Part shown: positions 46,567-54,281 of the stretch, piece by piece
How positions within the stretch are numbered: the first letter of the stretch is position 1
How the letters are laid out: each line of letters opens with the position of its first letter
NCBI RefSeq assembly: GCF_902158555.1
Contig: NZ_CABGGS010000003.1
Location: forward strand, 62,001 to 126,000
Source: Klebsiella spallanzanii
GTDB taxonomy: Bacteria > Pseudomonadota > Gammaproteobacteria > Enterobacterales > Enterobacteriaceae
Reading direction: 5' to 3'
DNA: 64,000 bases
Position numbers and translations under genes: made by a program
Notes under the pieces: model-generated
Told to the model about the DNA's origin: nothing
Databases searched by the model: none
The model's input: only the letters and a program-made list of their open reading frames with translations

Positions 46567-47272
46567 TTTACACAAGCGCTTTGGCGACAGCCATGTTCTG
46601 CGCGGCATCAGCTGTGATATCAAACCGCAGGAAGTGGTCTGCATTATTGGTCCGTCCGGATCGGGGAAAAGTACCTTTCTGCGCTGCATGAACGCGCTGG
46701 AAACGGTCAGCGAAGGCGAAGTTGAGGTGAACGGTTTTGCCGCCCACGATCGCGCCACTGACATTAATAAGATGCGCGAAAGCGTCGGTATGGTTTTTCA
46801 GCGCTTTAATCTGTTCCCGCACAAAACGGTACTGGAAAACCTGATTATGGCCCCGATGAGCCTGCGCGGTATGGCGCGAGCCGAGGCGGTACATCTGGCG
46901 GAAGCGCTGCTGGCGAAGGTGGGCCTGAGCGACAAACGCGACGCCTGGCCTTCAAGCTTATCCGGCGGGCAGCAGCAGCGCGTGGCGATTGCCCGTGCGC
47001 TGGCGATGAAGCCGTCGATCATGTTGTTCGATGAGCCGACCTCAGCGCTGGATCCGGAGCTGGTGGGCGACGTGCTGGAGGTGATGAAAAATCTTGCCAG
47101 CGAAGGAATGACCATGGTTATCGTGACCCACGAAATGGGCTTTGCCCGAGAAGTGGCCGACCGGGTTATCTTTATCGATCAGGGGATTATTCAGGAAGAG
47201 GGCAAACCGGCGCAGATCTTTAGCGCGCCGACCAACCCGCGCACCGCTGAGTTTCTGAGTAAAGTGCTGTAA
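46550..47272 (+). CDS. Polar amino-acid ABC ATPase, GlnQ/HisP type
   Basis: A 240-residue ATP-binding subunit: Walker [11 protein letters not shown]-loop [20 protein letters not shown], signature [19 protein letters not shown], Walker [15 protein letters not shown] and H-loop [15 protein letters not shown] 46550 ([10 protein letters not shown]) is preferred because AAGAGG lies 10 bases upstream; a TTG at 46541 is too close to that site. Confidence 0.93.
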   Translation: MIHIHNLHKRFGDSHVLRGISCDIKPQEVVCIIGPSGSGKSTFLRCMNALETVSEGEVEVNGFAAHDRATDINKMRESVGMVFQRFNLFPHKTVLENLIMAPMSLRGMARAEAVHLAEALLAKVGLSDKRDAWPSSLSGGQQQRVAIARALAMKPSIMLFDEPTSALDPELVGDVLEVMKNLASEGMTMVIVTHEMGFAREVADRVIFIDQGIIQEEGKPAQIFSAPTNPRTAEFLSKVL

Positions 47273-47282
47273 CGGCTATCAG

Positions 47283-47308
47283 CCCCGGCGGGCGTTGTGC
47301 CGCCGGGG
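47283..47308 (+). terminator. Hairpin after the amino-acid importer operon
   Basis: CCCCGGCGG (47283-47291) pairs perfectly with CCGCCGGGG (47300-47308), 10 bp after the ATPase stop. It lacks a T-run but is very stable. Confidence 0.65.
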
Positions 47309-47351
47309 GACTATCTGAATGATTTTGTTGCTTATTCCATGGAGGATACTA

Positions 47352-47801
47352 ATGTTAAGGAAGATTTTTATTCCACCGGTTTTGCTGCTGCTGTTTTTGC
47401 TTTTTGACCTGTTGATTGCCGGGCACGAGTTTTGGGTATGGAAGCCACTTTCCTTGAGCCTGGCGGCACTGCTGCTGGGGGTATGCGCGGTTATCGTGTT
47501 TGGCACGCTATGTCAGTTTTATTCCCGACGCACGACCCTGAATCCGCTTCGGGCAGAGGAAACCACCACCCTGATGACCGACGGCTGGTTTCGCTATTCG
47601 CGCAATCCTATCTATCTGGCGATGATTGGCGTACAGGTCGCGTTTATTAGCCTGAGCGGCATACCGCTGCTGCTGCTGACGCTACCGTTGTTTATCTATT
47701 TGCTGACCGTGCTGCATATCCGCCCGGAAGAAACGGAACTGGCCCGCCTCTTTCCTCGCCAGTGGCCGGAGTACGCGCGTAGAGTGCGACGTTGGCTGTA
47801 G
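47352..47801 (+). CDS. ICMT/PEMT-like integral membrane methyltransferase
   Basis: A 149-residue protein with four or five hydrophobic segments and the isoprenylcysteine carboxyl methyltransferase-type core: TTTLMTDGWFRYSRNPIYLAM, then RPEETELARLFPRQWPEYARRVRRWL. Such proteins use S-adenosylmethionine at the membrane; the bacterial substrate is usually unknown. GGAGG (47341-47345) fixes ATG 47352; an in-frame ATG 33 bases earlier lacks this site. Confidence 0.85.
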   Translation: MLRKIFIPPVLLLLFLLFDLLIAGHEFWVWKPLSLSLAALLLGVCAVIVFGTLCQFYSRRTTLNPLRAEETTTLMTDGWFRYSRNPIYLAMIGVQVAFISLSGIPLLLLTLPLFIYLLTVLHIRPEETELARLFPRQWPEYARRVRRWL

Positions 47802-47817
47802 GTGTCGCTTCCACTAA

Positions 47818-47944
47818 AGAAAATCTTTGTGGGGAGGCAAGATTATCTCATTTGTCGTCGCAGCTACCCATCGACATAATACGGCTCCAGCGGCCTGTTG
47901 CGGTTGGTGTTGCGCCCCGGATAAAAATACTCCATAGATTTTCT
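47818..47944. promoter_or_regulatory. Inverted pair of AGAAAATCT sites upstream of the 93-residue gene
   Basis: AGAAAATCT at 47818-47826 and its complement AGATTTTCT at 47936-47944, 109 bp apart, lie in the 201-bp gap before the small gene. Arms extend to 10 bp (AAGAAAATCT / AGATTTTCTT). A second inverted pair is at 48345-48375. Confidence 0.5.
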
Positions 47945-48002
47945 TCCTGGGAAAGCTGCAGACCCAATACGTCGAACGTCAACGACACAATGGAGGTAAA
48001 AG

Positions 48003-48284
48003 ATGGCATTTTTACAGATTACGTTGGATATCAATGATAACAACCGCAGCGCGGCGGCAGCGGTATACCAGAAATATAAGGCTCCATTCCTGGCACTGAT
48101 TCCCGGCGCGGTATCAAAAGAATTATTGATTCGCGACGAAGATGTTCAAGTTCTGCATGGTTTTAATACCGCCGAGCAGGCTCAGGCATACCTCACGTCG
48201 GAGCTGTTTGTGCAGGACGTGGTTGAGGCGCTGAAACCTTATTTAAACAGCGCGCCGGATATTCGTATTTATAGCGTTGCCTGA
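48003..48284 (+). CDS. Small conserved-looking protein, dimeric alpha-beta barrel-like
   Basis: A 93-residue cytoplasmic protein with a strong GGAGGT site 5 bases before the ATG. Composition is codon-typical for the genome. The order strand (FLQITLDIN), helix (RSAAAAVYQKYKAPFLAL), strands (SKELLIRD, VQVLHGF), helix (AEQAQAYLTSELFVQDVVEALKPYL), strand (DIRIYSVA) resembles antibiotic-biosynthesis-monooxygenase/YdhR-type ferredoxin folds. I do not recognise the family. It is followed by an intrinsic terminator and then a LysR gene with the same flanking 9-mer sites. Confidence 0.75.
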   Translation: MAFLQITLDINDNNRSAAAAVYQKYKAPFLALIPGAVSKELLIRDEDVQVLHGFNTAEQAQAYLTSELFVQDVVEALKPYLNSAPDIRIYSVA

Positions 48285-48296
48285 TCTTCTACACTA

Positions 48297-48332
48297 AAAA
48301 GCGAGGGGCGCTTTCTGCTCTCGCTTTTCCCT
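48297..48332 (+). terminator. Intrinsic terminator after the 93-residue gene
   Basis: AAAAGCGAG (48297-48305) and CTCGCTTTT (48320-48328) form a 9-bp stem with a 14-nt loop, followed by pyrimidine-rich TTTTCCCTTCTT. Confidence 0.75.
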
Positions 48333-48344
48333 TCTTCACGACAA

Positions 48345-48375
48345 AGAAAATCTATTGTCTCACACAAGATTTTCT
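48345..48375. promoter_or_regulatory. Inverted pair of AGAAAATCT sites upstream of the LysR gene
   Basis: AGAAAATCT (48345-48353), 13-bp spacer, AGATTTTCT (48367-48375) form a perfect 9-bp inverted repeat about 93 bp upstream of the LysR start. These are the same 9-mers as at 47818 and 47936, so probably sites of the encoded regulator. Confidence 0.6.
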
Positions 48376-48467
48376 GCTTTGCCAGTTTGCTGAAAAGGCA
48401 AGATAGTGGCCCCATTTTTAACTTTACGCCCGCGATGCGGTGTAGAACCAGAAACGGCCACACCTTA

Positions 48468-49397
48468 ATGACGATTCCATTAACAGTAAAACAATTAGAA
48501 ATGCTGGTTAAGATCAGCGAAGGGCAGAGCCTGTCGGAAGCGGCGCGACTGCTTAATCTCTCTCCTTCCGCCGTCAGTAAAGGGCTGGCGGGGATGGAAG
48601 AGAGTCTGGGTGTCTCGTTGATTCAGCGCACTACGCGTAATTTTCGCTTAACGGAAGCCGGGGAGTACTTTGTCGCCAGAGCCGGGGATCTGCTGAAAGA
48701 TTTTGATGAGCTGATCAACACCACCAGCGGATATTTTAATCACCCGCGCGGAGCGTTAAAAGTGACCTGTTCGGTCGCATTTGGCTATTCTCACCTGATT
48801 GATATTTATGAAAACTATAAGCGTAAAAATCCGCAGGTCGAGCTCGTTATTGATCTCAACGATAATATTGTTAACCTCAACGAAAACGATATTGATATTG
48901 CGCTTAGAATCACCTCATCACCGCCGCAAAACTACGCTATGCGTCAGCTTGCACGGATAAGCTGGATTTATTGTGCAACGCCGGAATATCTGGCGCGCAT
49001 GGGGACACCGATGAGCGTGCGCGAGCTATACCGGCATGAATGTCTGGTTTATCCTGGCATTACACCAACCTGCCGCGATAAATCTCCCATGACCGAAGGT
49101 GATGTTCAAACCTTAACGCCGATTAAGGCCAACAGCAGTTTAATCTTGCTGAAAGCCGTTCTGGCTCATCAGGGGATTGCCTACCTGCCTTCGTATCTGG
49201 TGGCTCAATATCTCGATTCCCAGCAGCTTTTGCCGTTGCGCCTGGATGGTAAGCTGACCTGTACCAGCCATAGCCTCTACGCGCTCTATTTTCCTTCACG
49301 CTATCGTAATCCTAAGATCAGGTCGTTTATTGATTTTTTAGTCGAAGATGTGCAGCCATGGAACGACTGGGAGAAGTGGATTGATGATGAGTGCTGA
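48468..49397 (+). CDS. LysR-family transcriptional regulator
   Basis: A 309-residue LysR protein: helix-turn-helix KQLEMLVKISEGQSLSEAARLLNLSPSAVSKGLAGMEESLGVSLIQRTTRNFRLTEAG in pattern (residues ~5-65), then an effector domain. It is of the CrgA/AaeR-like subgroup (LKVTCSVAFGYSHLIDIYENY). Start is uncertain: ATG 48468 has no clear ribosome-binding site, and ATG 48435 in frame would add 11 residues. It likely regulates the 93-residue gene and itself through the AGAAAATCT sites. Confidence 0.87.
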   Translation: MTIPLTVKQLEMLVKISEGQSLSEAARLLNLSPSAVSKGLAGMEESLGVSLIQRTTRNFRLTEAGEYFVARAGDLLKDFDELINTTSGYFNHPRGALKVTCSVAFGYSHLIDIYENYKRKNPQVELVIDLNDNIVNLNENDIDIALRITSSPPQNYAMRQLARISWIYCATPEYLARMGTPMSVRELYRHECLVYPGITPTCRDKSPMTEGDVQTLTPIKANSSLILLKAVLAHQGIAYLPSYLVAQYLDSQQLLPLRLDGKLTCTSHSLYALYFPSRYRNPKIRSFIDFLVEDVQPWNDWEKWIDDEC

Positions 49398-49412
49398 GCA
49401 GTAAAAAGTCAG

Positions 49413-49428
49413 TGTGATCTCTATCACT
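49413..49428. promoter_or_regulatory. CRP-site-like sequence upstream of the permease operon
   Basis: TGTGA-TCTCTA-TCACT matches the CRP consensus TGTGA-N6-TCACA at 9 of 10 positions. It lies in the 353-bp AT-rich gap 49398-49750 ahead of the permease; a half-site TCACA is at about 49476. The gap also holds a 57-codon frame (49587-49760). It fits catabolite-controlled amino-acid use, as for tna and tdc. Confidence 0.65.
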
Positions 49429-49586
49429 TATTGTTTTTTTAAATTTCGTCTGGTCTGTAAAATCTATCGATGAGATCACAATTTAACTTCTCATCTTTTA
49501 TTTATTTGTGCATTGGATCATGTGTTTTAGTTATTACTGAGTTGTGACTTTAAGTTGAAACTGTTTTTGCTATTTTTCCATCGCTA

Positions 49587-49760
49587 ATGAAATTTGACTA
49601 TGTAAAGCTTGCAGCTAATCCAGACATTAATAACGTTACGGTTATCAATTTGGAAATAATAAAGTCTAGTAATGTTAAACTTATGTTTGAGATAGATATC
49701 GATATGCACTGTACTCTAACAATAAATGATCTATGGGTTGCGGAGGCACCATGGCGATAG
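49587..49760 (+). CDS. Possible 57-codon leader ORF overlapping the permease start
   Basis: An open frame from ATG 49587 runs to TAG 49758-49760, overlapping the permease ATG at 49751. Its last codons contain the permease ribosome-binding site, and it ends DLWVAEAPWR with two tryptophans. No clear ribosome-binding site precedes it, and codon use is AT-rich. It could be a translationally coupled leader or upstream small protein, or chance. Low certainty. Confidence 0.3.
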   Translation: MKFDYVKLAANPDINNVTVINLEIIKSSNVKLMFEIDIDMHCTLTINDLWVAEAPWR

Positions 49761-51031
49761 GGATTAATAATAAAATGGCTGGAAATAAAAAGATACCTTT
49801 TACGCTATATGATTGCGGATGGGTAATGTTGTGTATTGGTGCCGCTATTGGTTCAGGCATCGTTTTCTTTCCATTACAGGTCGGTCTTAAAGGTGTGTGG
49901 GTATTTGCACTGGCGGTTATTTTGGGTTATCCCGCCGTTTATTATATGCAAAAATTATTTATTGAGACGATGGCGCGAAGCGATGCGCAGGACTCTTACT
50001 TGAGCATAATTACCAGCTATGTCGGCAGCCGCTGGGGTTTTTTCCTTGGCGCGCTTTACTCCATCACGGTACTTAAATCGATGGTTGAGTATGCCATGGC
50101 GGTGACGAATGACAGCGCCTCTTATCTGAAGACCTTTGGATTGACTGCGCACACGATGTCCGACTACTGGTGGTGGTCGCTGCTATGGATTGCCGGGCTA
50201 TCGCTGATTGCTTCAAAAGGCGAAAAAATGCTGTTTAAAGTCTCAGGCAGCATGATTGCGATTAAGTTAGTTATTATTGTCGCTATTGGTTTTGTGGTTA
50301 TCCCATTCTGGAATCTGGGAAATATTGGCGAACTGCCGGGATTCAGTCATCTAATTGTAGGGACGTTTCCTACGCTGCCGTTTGCCATATTTTCCATCAT
50401 GTTTGTACAGATTTTAAACCCGATGAATCTGGCCTATAAAAAACGTGAGGAAGATAAAGAAATCGCCAAATATAAAATCCTGCGGGTGCATAAAGTTGCG
50501 TATCTGATACTGGTTGTGACTATTTTACTGTTTGTCGTGTCGATTATTTTGTCAATCAGCGAAGCGGATGCGCTGCGTGCCTATCAGGAAAACATCTCTG
50601 CGCTGGCCCTGGCGGCAAAGGTGATCCCTGGCTCTGCGGTCAAAATTATGAGCGTTATTCTCAATGTTTTCTCCATTGTGACAGCGTTCCTTGGGATCTA
50701 CCTTGCCGTACATGAATCGTTTGTTGGTTTAATTAAATTTACCGCGCAGAAATTTTTCAGCCAGCAAGAAGGGCGTGAAAAGCAGAACAGCATTATTGCT
50801 TTTTTTATGGTGGTGCTGGTGCTGTGGTTAATTGTCTTAACGAACTTCCCAATTTTGAAAGTCTTTGTCTTTGGCGGCGTCACCTACGGGATTATTAGCT
50901 GCATTGTGCCCGGCATCATTATTCTTAAAAACGATAAGTTTACCGATGTCCGAGGCGCCGCCGTTTATTACGTTATTTTAATCGGCATTTTGATGTGTAT
51001 TGGTCCGTTTGTAATGCTGTTTTCGTCATAG
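49751..51031 (+). CDS. Amino-acid permease, HAAAP family (SdaC/TdcC-like)
   Basis: A 426-residue, about 11-TM inner-membrane symporter. DCGWVMLCIGAAIGSGIVFFPLQVGLKGVW is the family opening; GEKMLFKVSGSMIAIKLVIIV and FFQ-type later segments also fit serine/threonine/tryptophan permeases. GGAGG (49742-49746) fixes ATG 49751; an in-frame ATG 18 bases upstream lacks one. It is followed after 84 bp by a PLP-dependent C-S lyase and a RidA gene, so it likely imports a sulfur amino acid or cysteine conjugate. Confidence 0.88.
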   Translation: MAIGINNKMAGNKKIPFTLYDCGWVMLCIGAAIGSGIVFFPLQVGLKGVWVFALAVILGYPAVYYMQKLFIETMARSDAQDSYLSIITSYVGSRWGFFLGALYSITVLKSMVEYAMAVTNDSASYLKTFGLTAHTMSDYWWWSLLWIAGLSLIASKGEKMLFKVSGSMIAIKLVIIVAIGFVVIPFWNLGNIGELPGFSHLIVGTFPTLPFAIFSIMFVQILNPMNLAYKKREEDKEIAKYKILRVHKVAYLILVVTILLFVVSIILSISEADALRAYQENISALALAAKVIPGSAVKIMSVILNVFSIVTAFLGIYLAVHESFVGLIKFTAQKFFSQQEGREKQNSIIAFFMVVLVLWLIVLTNFPILKVFVFGGVTYGIISCIVPGIIILKNDKFTDVRGAAVYYVILIGILMCIGPFVMLFSS

Positions 51032-51115
51032 CGTGATGGCGTAATTCGATTGGCTGGCGACAAACGTCGCGGGGTGGTTTACCTAATGATGAAGTATGAA
51101 AGAGGAATAAAGCGA

Positions 51116-52321
51116 ATGTCTAAACATGATTTTGACCATCAGGTCGCACCGGAAACTTATCTGTGCCATGGGCCGTTCGATCCGGAGGTTTTTGGCGGCG
51201 TGGTGAATCCACCGGTCTATCACGCCTCTACCGTGATATTTAAAAACTGCCAGCAGCTCAAAGAGCGTGACCAGGCGCTTTTTACCGATGGGGCTGATGA
51301 GGTGATGTATTACGGTCGTTTCGGGACGCCGACGACCTTCGCGGTGCAAAAAGCGTTGGCGGAACTGGAAGGAGGCTATCGCTCGCTGCTGGTGCCTACC
51401 GGGCTGGCGGCCTGCACCAGCGCGCTGTTGGCGCTGGTGAAAACCGGCGACCATATCCTGGTGAGCAGCAGCGTATACGGGCCGACGCGCGGGTTTATCA
51501 ATAATGTGCTGGCGAGGATGGGCGTAAGCGCAACCTATTTTGAGCCCTGTATGGGCGAGGGGATCGCCAGCCTGTTTCGTGATAACACCAGCGTGGTGTT
51601 TACCGAGTCTCCTGGTTCGCAAACGTTTGAAGTTCAGGATATTCCGGCGATTTGCCGCATTGCTCATGCGCGTGATGCGAAGGTAATAGTCGATAACACA
51701 TGGGCTACGCCACTGTTCTTTAAACCCTTCGACCATGGTGTCGATGTGTCGGTACATGCCGCGACGAAATATATTGTTGGCCATTCTGATGCTCAGATGG
51801 GCCTGATTACCGCGAATCAGGCGTGCTGGCCGGCTATCAGAAGTATGGTTTATCAGTATGGTCTGCACGCGGCGCCAGATGATGTCTATTTGGCCCAGCG
51901 TGGGCTACGCACCATGTCGCTGCGTCTGGCTCGCCATCAGGCGTCGGCACTGCGCATCGCACGCTGGTTTAGTGAAAGGCCCGAGGTTGAACAGGTGCTT
52001 CATCCGGCTTTGCCTTCTTGCCCGGGACATGAAATCTGGAAGCGAGATTTTACCGGCTCCAGCGGGCTTTTCAGCGTGGTGCTAAAGCCTCAGTACAGCC
52101 AGGCATCTGTGGAGAAGTTTATCGATAGCCTGGAGTACTTCGGGATCGGTTTTTCGTGGGGCGGTTTCGAAAGTCTGGCGATTCCATTTAATCCAGCGAA
52201 CGGGAGGCCGGAATATCATTGGCCGTGGCCGGGACAGGCGTTCCGCCTGCAAATCGGTCTCGAAGATCCTGACGATCTGATTAAAGATTTACAGCAAGCG
52301 CTGACGCACCTGCACGGGTAA
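51116..52321 (+). CDS. Cystathionine beta-lyase-type PLP enzyme (C-S lyase)
   Basis: A 401-residue Cys/Met-metabolism PLP enzyme. Landmarks: GGVVNPPVYHASTVIF, YGRFGTPTTFAVQKALAELEGG, VDNTWATPLFFKPFDHGVDVSVHAATKYIVGHSDAQMG, in which the lysine of TKYI binds PLP. The closest pattern is MetC. It beta-eliminates cystathionine or another S-substituted cysteine to a thiol, pyruvate and ammonia through 2-aminoacrylate. ATG 51116 follows GAGGA; upstream in-frame starts lack support. The downstream RidA suggests aminoacrylate is produced. Confidence 0.92.
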   Translation: MSKHDFDHQVAPETYLCHGPFDPEVFGGVVNPPVYHASTVIFKNCQQLKERDQALFTDGADEVMYYGRFGTPTTFAVQKALAELEGGYRSLLVPTGLAACTSALLALVKTGDHILVSSSVYGPTRGFINNVLARMGVSATYFEPCMGEGIASLFRDNTSVVFTESPGSQTFEVQDIPAICRIAHARDAKVIVDNTWATPLFFKPFDHGVDVSVHAATKYIVGHSDAQMGLITANQACWPAIRSMVYQYGLHAAPDDVYLAQRGLRTMSLRLARHQASALRIARWFSERPEVEQVLHPALPSCPGHEIWKRDFTGSSGLFSVVLKPQYSQASVEKFIDSLEYFGIGFSWGGFESLAIPFNPANGRPEYHWPWPGQAFRLQIGLEDPDDLIKDLQQALTHLHG

Positions 52322-52373
52322 AAAGAGAAAATCACGAACAGCAGAAGTAACGTAAAAATTGAGGAGAACAATT

Positions 52374-52760
52374 ATGCAAGTGGCTATCCATACCGAGCGT
52401 GCACCGGCAGCCATCGGACCCTATTCACAAGGCGTGACGCTGGGAAATCTGGTGTTTACCTCCGGCCAGTTGCCGCTCGTGGCTGAAACGATGGCTTTCC
52501 CCGATGGCGGTATTCAGGCGCAAACCCGCCAGGCGTTGCTTAATCTCCAGGCGGTTCTGGAACAGTCAGGGGCATCGTTCAACTCGGTGATTAAAACCAC
52601 CTGTTTTCTTGCCGATATGGCGGATTTTGTCGATTTTAACGCGGTTTATGGCGATTTTTTTGCCGGTAAAATTGCTCCGGCCCGTTCCTGTGTGCAGGTG
52701 GGGCGGCTGCCAAAAGATGCGCTGGTTGAGATAGAAGCGGTGGCGTTTGTTGCATCCTGA
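52374..52760 (+). CDS. RidA/YjgF-family enamine/imine deaminase
   Basis: A 128-residue Rid protein: APAAIGPYSQGVTLGNLVFTSGQLP at the start, conserved arginine in APARSCVQVGRLPKDALVEIEAVAF near the end. Rid proteins hydrolyse reactive 2-aminoacrylate to pyruvate, which suits its place just after a C-S lyase. GAGGAG lies 8 bases upstream of the ATG. A GC-rich hairpin (GGGCCTGTAACAGGCCC, about 52771-52787) with following T-run ends the unit. Confidence 0.93.
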   Translation: MQVAIHTERAPAAIGPYSQGVTLGNLVFTSGQLPLVAETMAFPDGGIQAQTRQALLNLQAVLEQSGASFNSVIKTTCFLADMADFVDFNAVYGDFFAGKIAPARSCVQVGRLPKDALVEIEAVAFVAS

Positions 52761-52770
52761 GATGACTGCG

Positions 52771-52798
52771 GGCCTGTAACAGGCCCGCTATTTTTTTT
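52771..52798 (+). terminator. Intrinsic terminator after the RidA gene
   Basis: GGGCCTG pairs with CAGGCCC around a TAA loop, followed by GCTATTTTTTTTA, 10 bp after the RidA stop and just before the convergent MFS stop. Confidence 0.88.
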
Positions 52799-53999
52799 AC
52801 TGTGCGACCTCGGCTTCCTCTTCGTCAGCATTCGACAGTTGTTCATTGGCCATCAGCGCTTTCTCGCTTTTGCCGAAGCACTGAATCAGCAGGAACAGCG
52901 CGCCGCTGGCAAACAGCGTCATCACCAGACCATCATAGCCTGCGATGCTAATCAGCAGGCTGCTGACCACCGGACCCGCCACGCTGCCCGCTGACCAAAA
53001 GAATCCAAGCAGGGCGTTGATCATAATCAGCTTCTGCCCGGAGAAGGTTTTACCGGCGCGGACCAGCGACAGTGTATAGAGCGCGCCTGCCGCCGCTCCC
53101 AGAATCAGGCAGCCGATAATCAGCTGGATATGCGATGCCAGCAGGAAAGGCAACGCCAGCAGGGCGAGGCAGAAGACTACCGCGCAGGTTAAATGCACGC
53201 GGCGGATGCCGAAGCGGTCGGCAATCCAGCCCAGCGGTGCCTGGAAAACGGCATCGCCGGTCAATACCACCGTGACCAGCAGTACCGCCATCGCTTCATT
53301 CAGCCCTTTATCCATACCCCAGAGCGGCAGCAGCGCCAGAATGCTGGCATCAAAAAACGCAAAACAGAACACGCCGGAGGCCAGTACCGGCAAAAAGGCC
53401 CCGAGGCTGCGCCAGCTGGCGTGTTCGGCCAGCCGTTCGCGGCTGCCGGAAGGCAGATGGCGCAGCATCAGCAGACAGGCCAGAGTGACGATCCCAACCA
53501 GCAGCAGCGTCCAGGATTGCCAGGCCTCTCCGGCGGAGATCAGCAGCGGTCCCGCCAGCTGACAGCCGGTAAAGGCGGAGGCATAAATTCCGGTCAACGT
53601 TGCCCGGTTTTTACCCGCCGCGCCGCCGGTGATCCAGCTTTCGCCAATAACGATAATGACCCCTGAAGCGAGGCCGGTAACCAGCCGTGGCAGCAGGAGA
53701 TGGGCGATATCAAAAGAGAGGCAGGAGGCGATCGTCGCCACCGCCAGCGCCACCAGGCTGACCGAGAGCAGAAGACCCATCTCAAAGCGCCGGCACAGCG
53801 CCGGTGAGAGGAAGGAGGATATCATCATCCCCGCTGGCGGTAGCGCGGCCAGCAGGCCGACGTAAATGGTATCAATCTGCTGCTGCGCCAGCTCAAGACT
53901 GATCAAGGGCACCGTGTATCCGGTGATAAATCCCACTAATGAAGCCGCCATAATCATCGCCAGCGTGGGGGCAAGACGATTCTGCTCTGGGTTGAACAT
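52797..53999 (-). CDS. MFS transporter
   Basis: A 400-residue, 12-TM inner-membrane carrier of the drug/sugar-type MFS (YGLLAALPPAGMMISSFLSPALCRRFE in the first loop, GWIADRFGIRR mid-protein, and a hydrophilic acidic C-terminus NADEEEAEVAQ). Convergent with the RidA gene and divergent from an M20 amidohydrolase, 282 bp apart; it may export or import substrates or products of that enzyme. Substrate unknown. A start at 53999 is preceded by TTAAGGAGG-like sequence on the minus-strand-complement side only weakly. Confidence 0.83.
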   Translation of the reverse strand: MFNPEQNRLAPTLAMIMAASLVGFITGYTVPLISLELAQQQIDTIYVGLLAALPPAGMMISSFLSPALCRRFEMGLLLSVSLVALAVATIASCLSFDIAHLLLPRLVTGLASGVIIVIGESWITGGAAGKNRATLTGIYASAFTGCQLAGPLLISAGEAWQSWTLLLVGIVTLACLLMLRHLPSGSRERLAEHASWRSLGAFLPVLASGVFCFAFFDASILALLPLWGMDKGLNEAMAVLLVTVVLTGDAVFQAPLGWIADRFGIRRVHLTCAVVFCLALLALPFLLASHIQLIIGCLILGAAAGALYTLSLVRAGKTFSGQKLIMINALLGFFWSAGSVAGPVVSSLLISIAGYDGLVMTLFASGALFLLIQCFGKSEKALMANEQLSNADEEEAEVAQ

Positions 54000-54281
54000 T
54001 TTATTTCCGGTTAAGGAGGTTTGTGGAGTGAATTATTCGGCAAAACGCCCGTGTAGCTGCATAATAATTAATCGCACGCCTTATGTCACCGTTGATATGA
54101 CTACAATAAAATGCAGTGCTGGCTGAATGCAGTGGGAATGGGCGTTGGCACCGGATTTTTCGGAAGTTGTCAGCGGGCAGGCGAAAGGATATAACCAATA
54201 AGATGGTCGATAATCTATAACCGCGAATTATTGAATAAAACACTGGTTCAGCGCTAATGCTGTGCAGGAAAGGAGTAAGAC

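Noticed and set aside
49507-49539. A 10-codon GTG-started leader peptide with one Trp
   Set aside because: No ribosome-binding site and too short to tell from chance.
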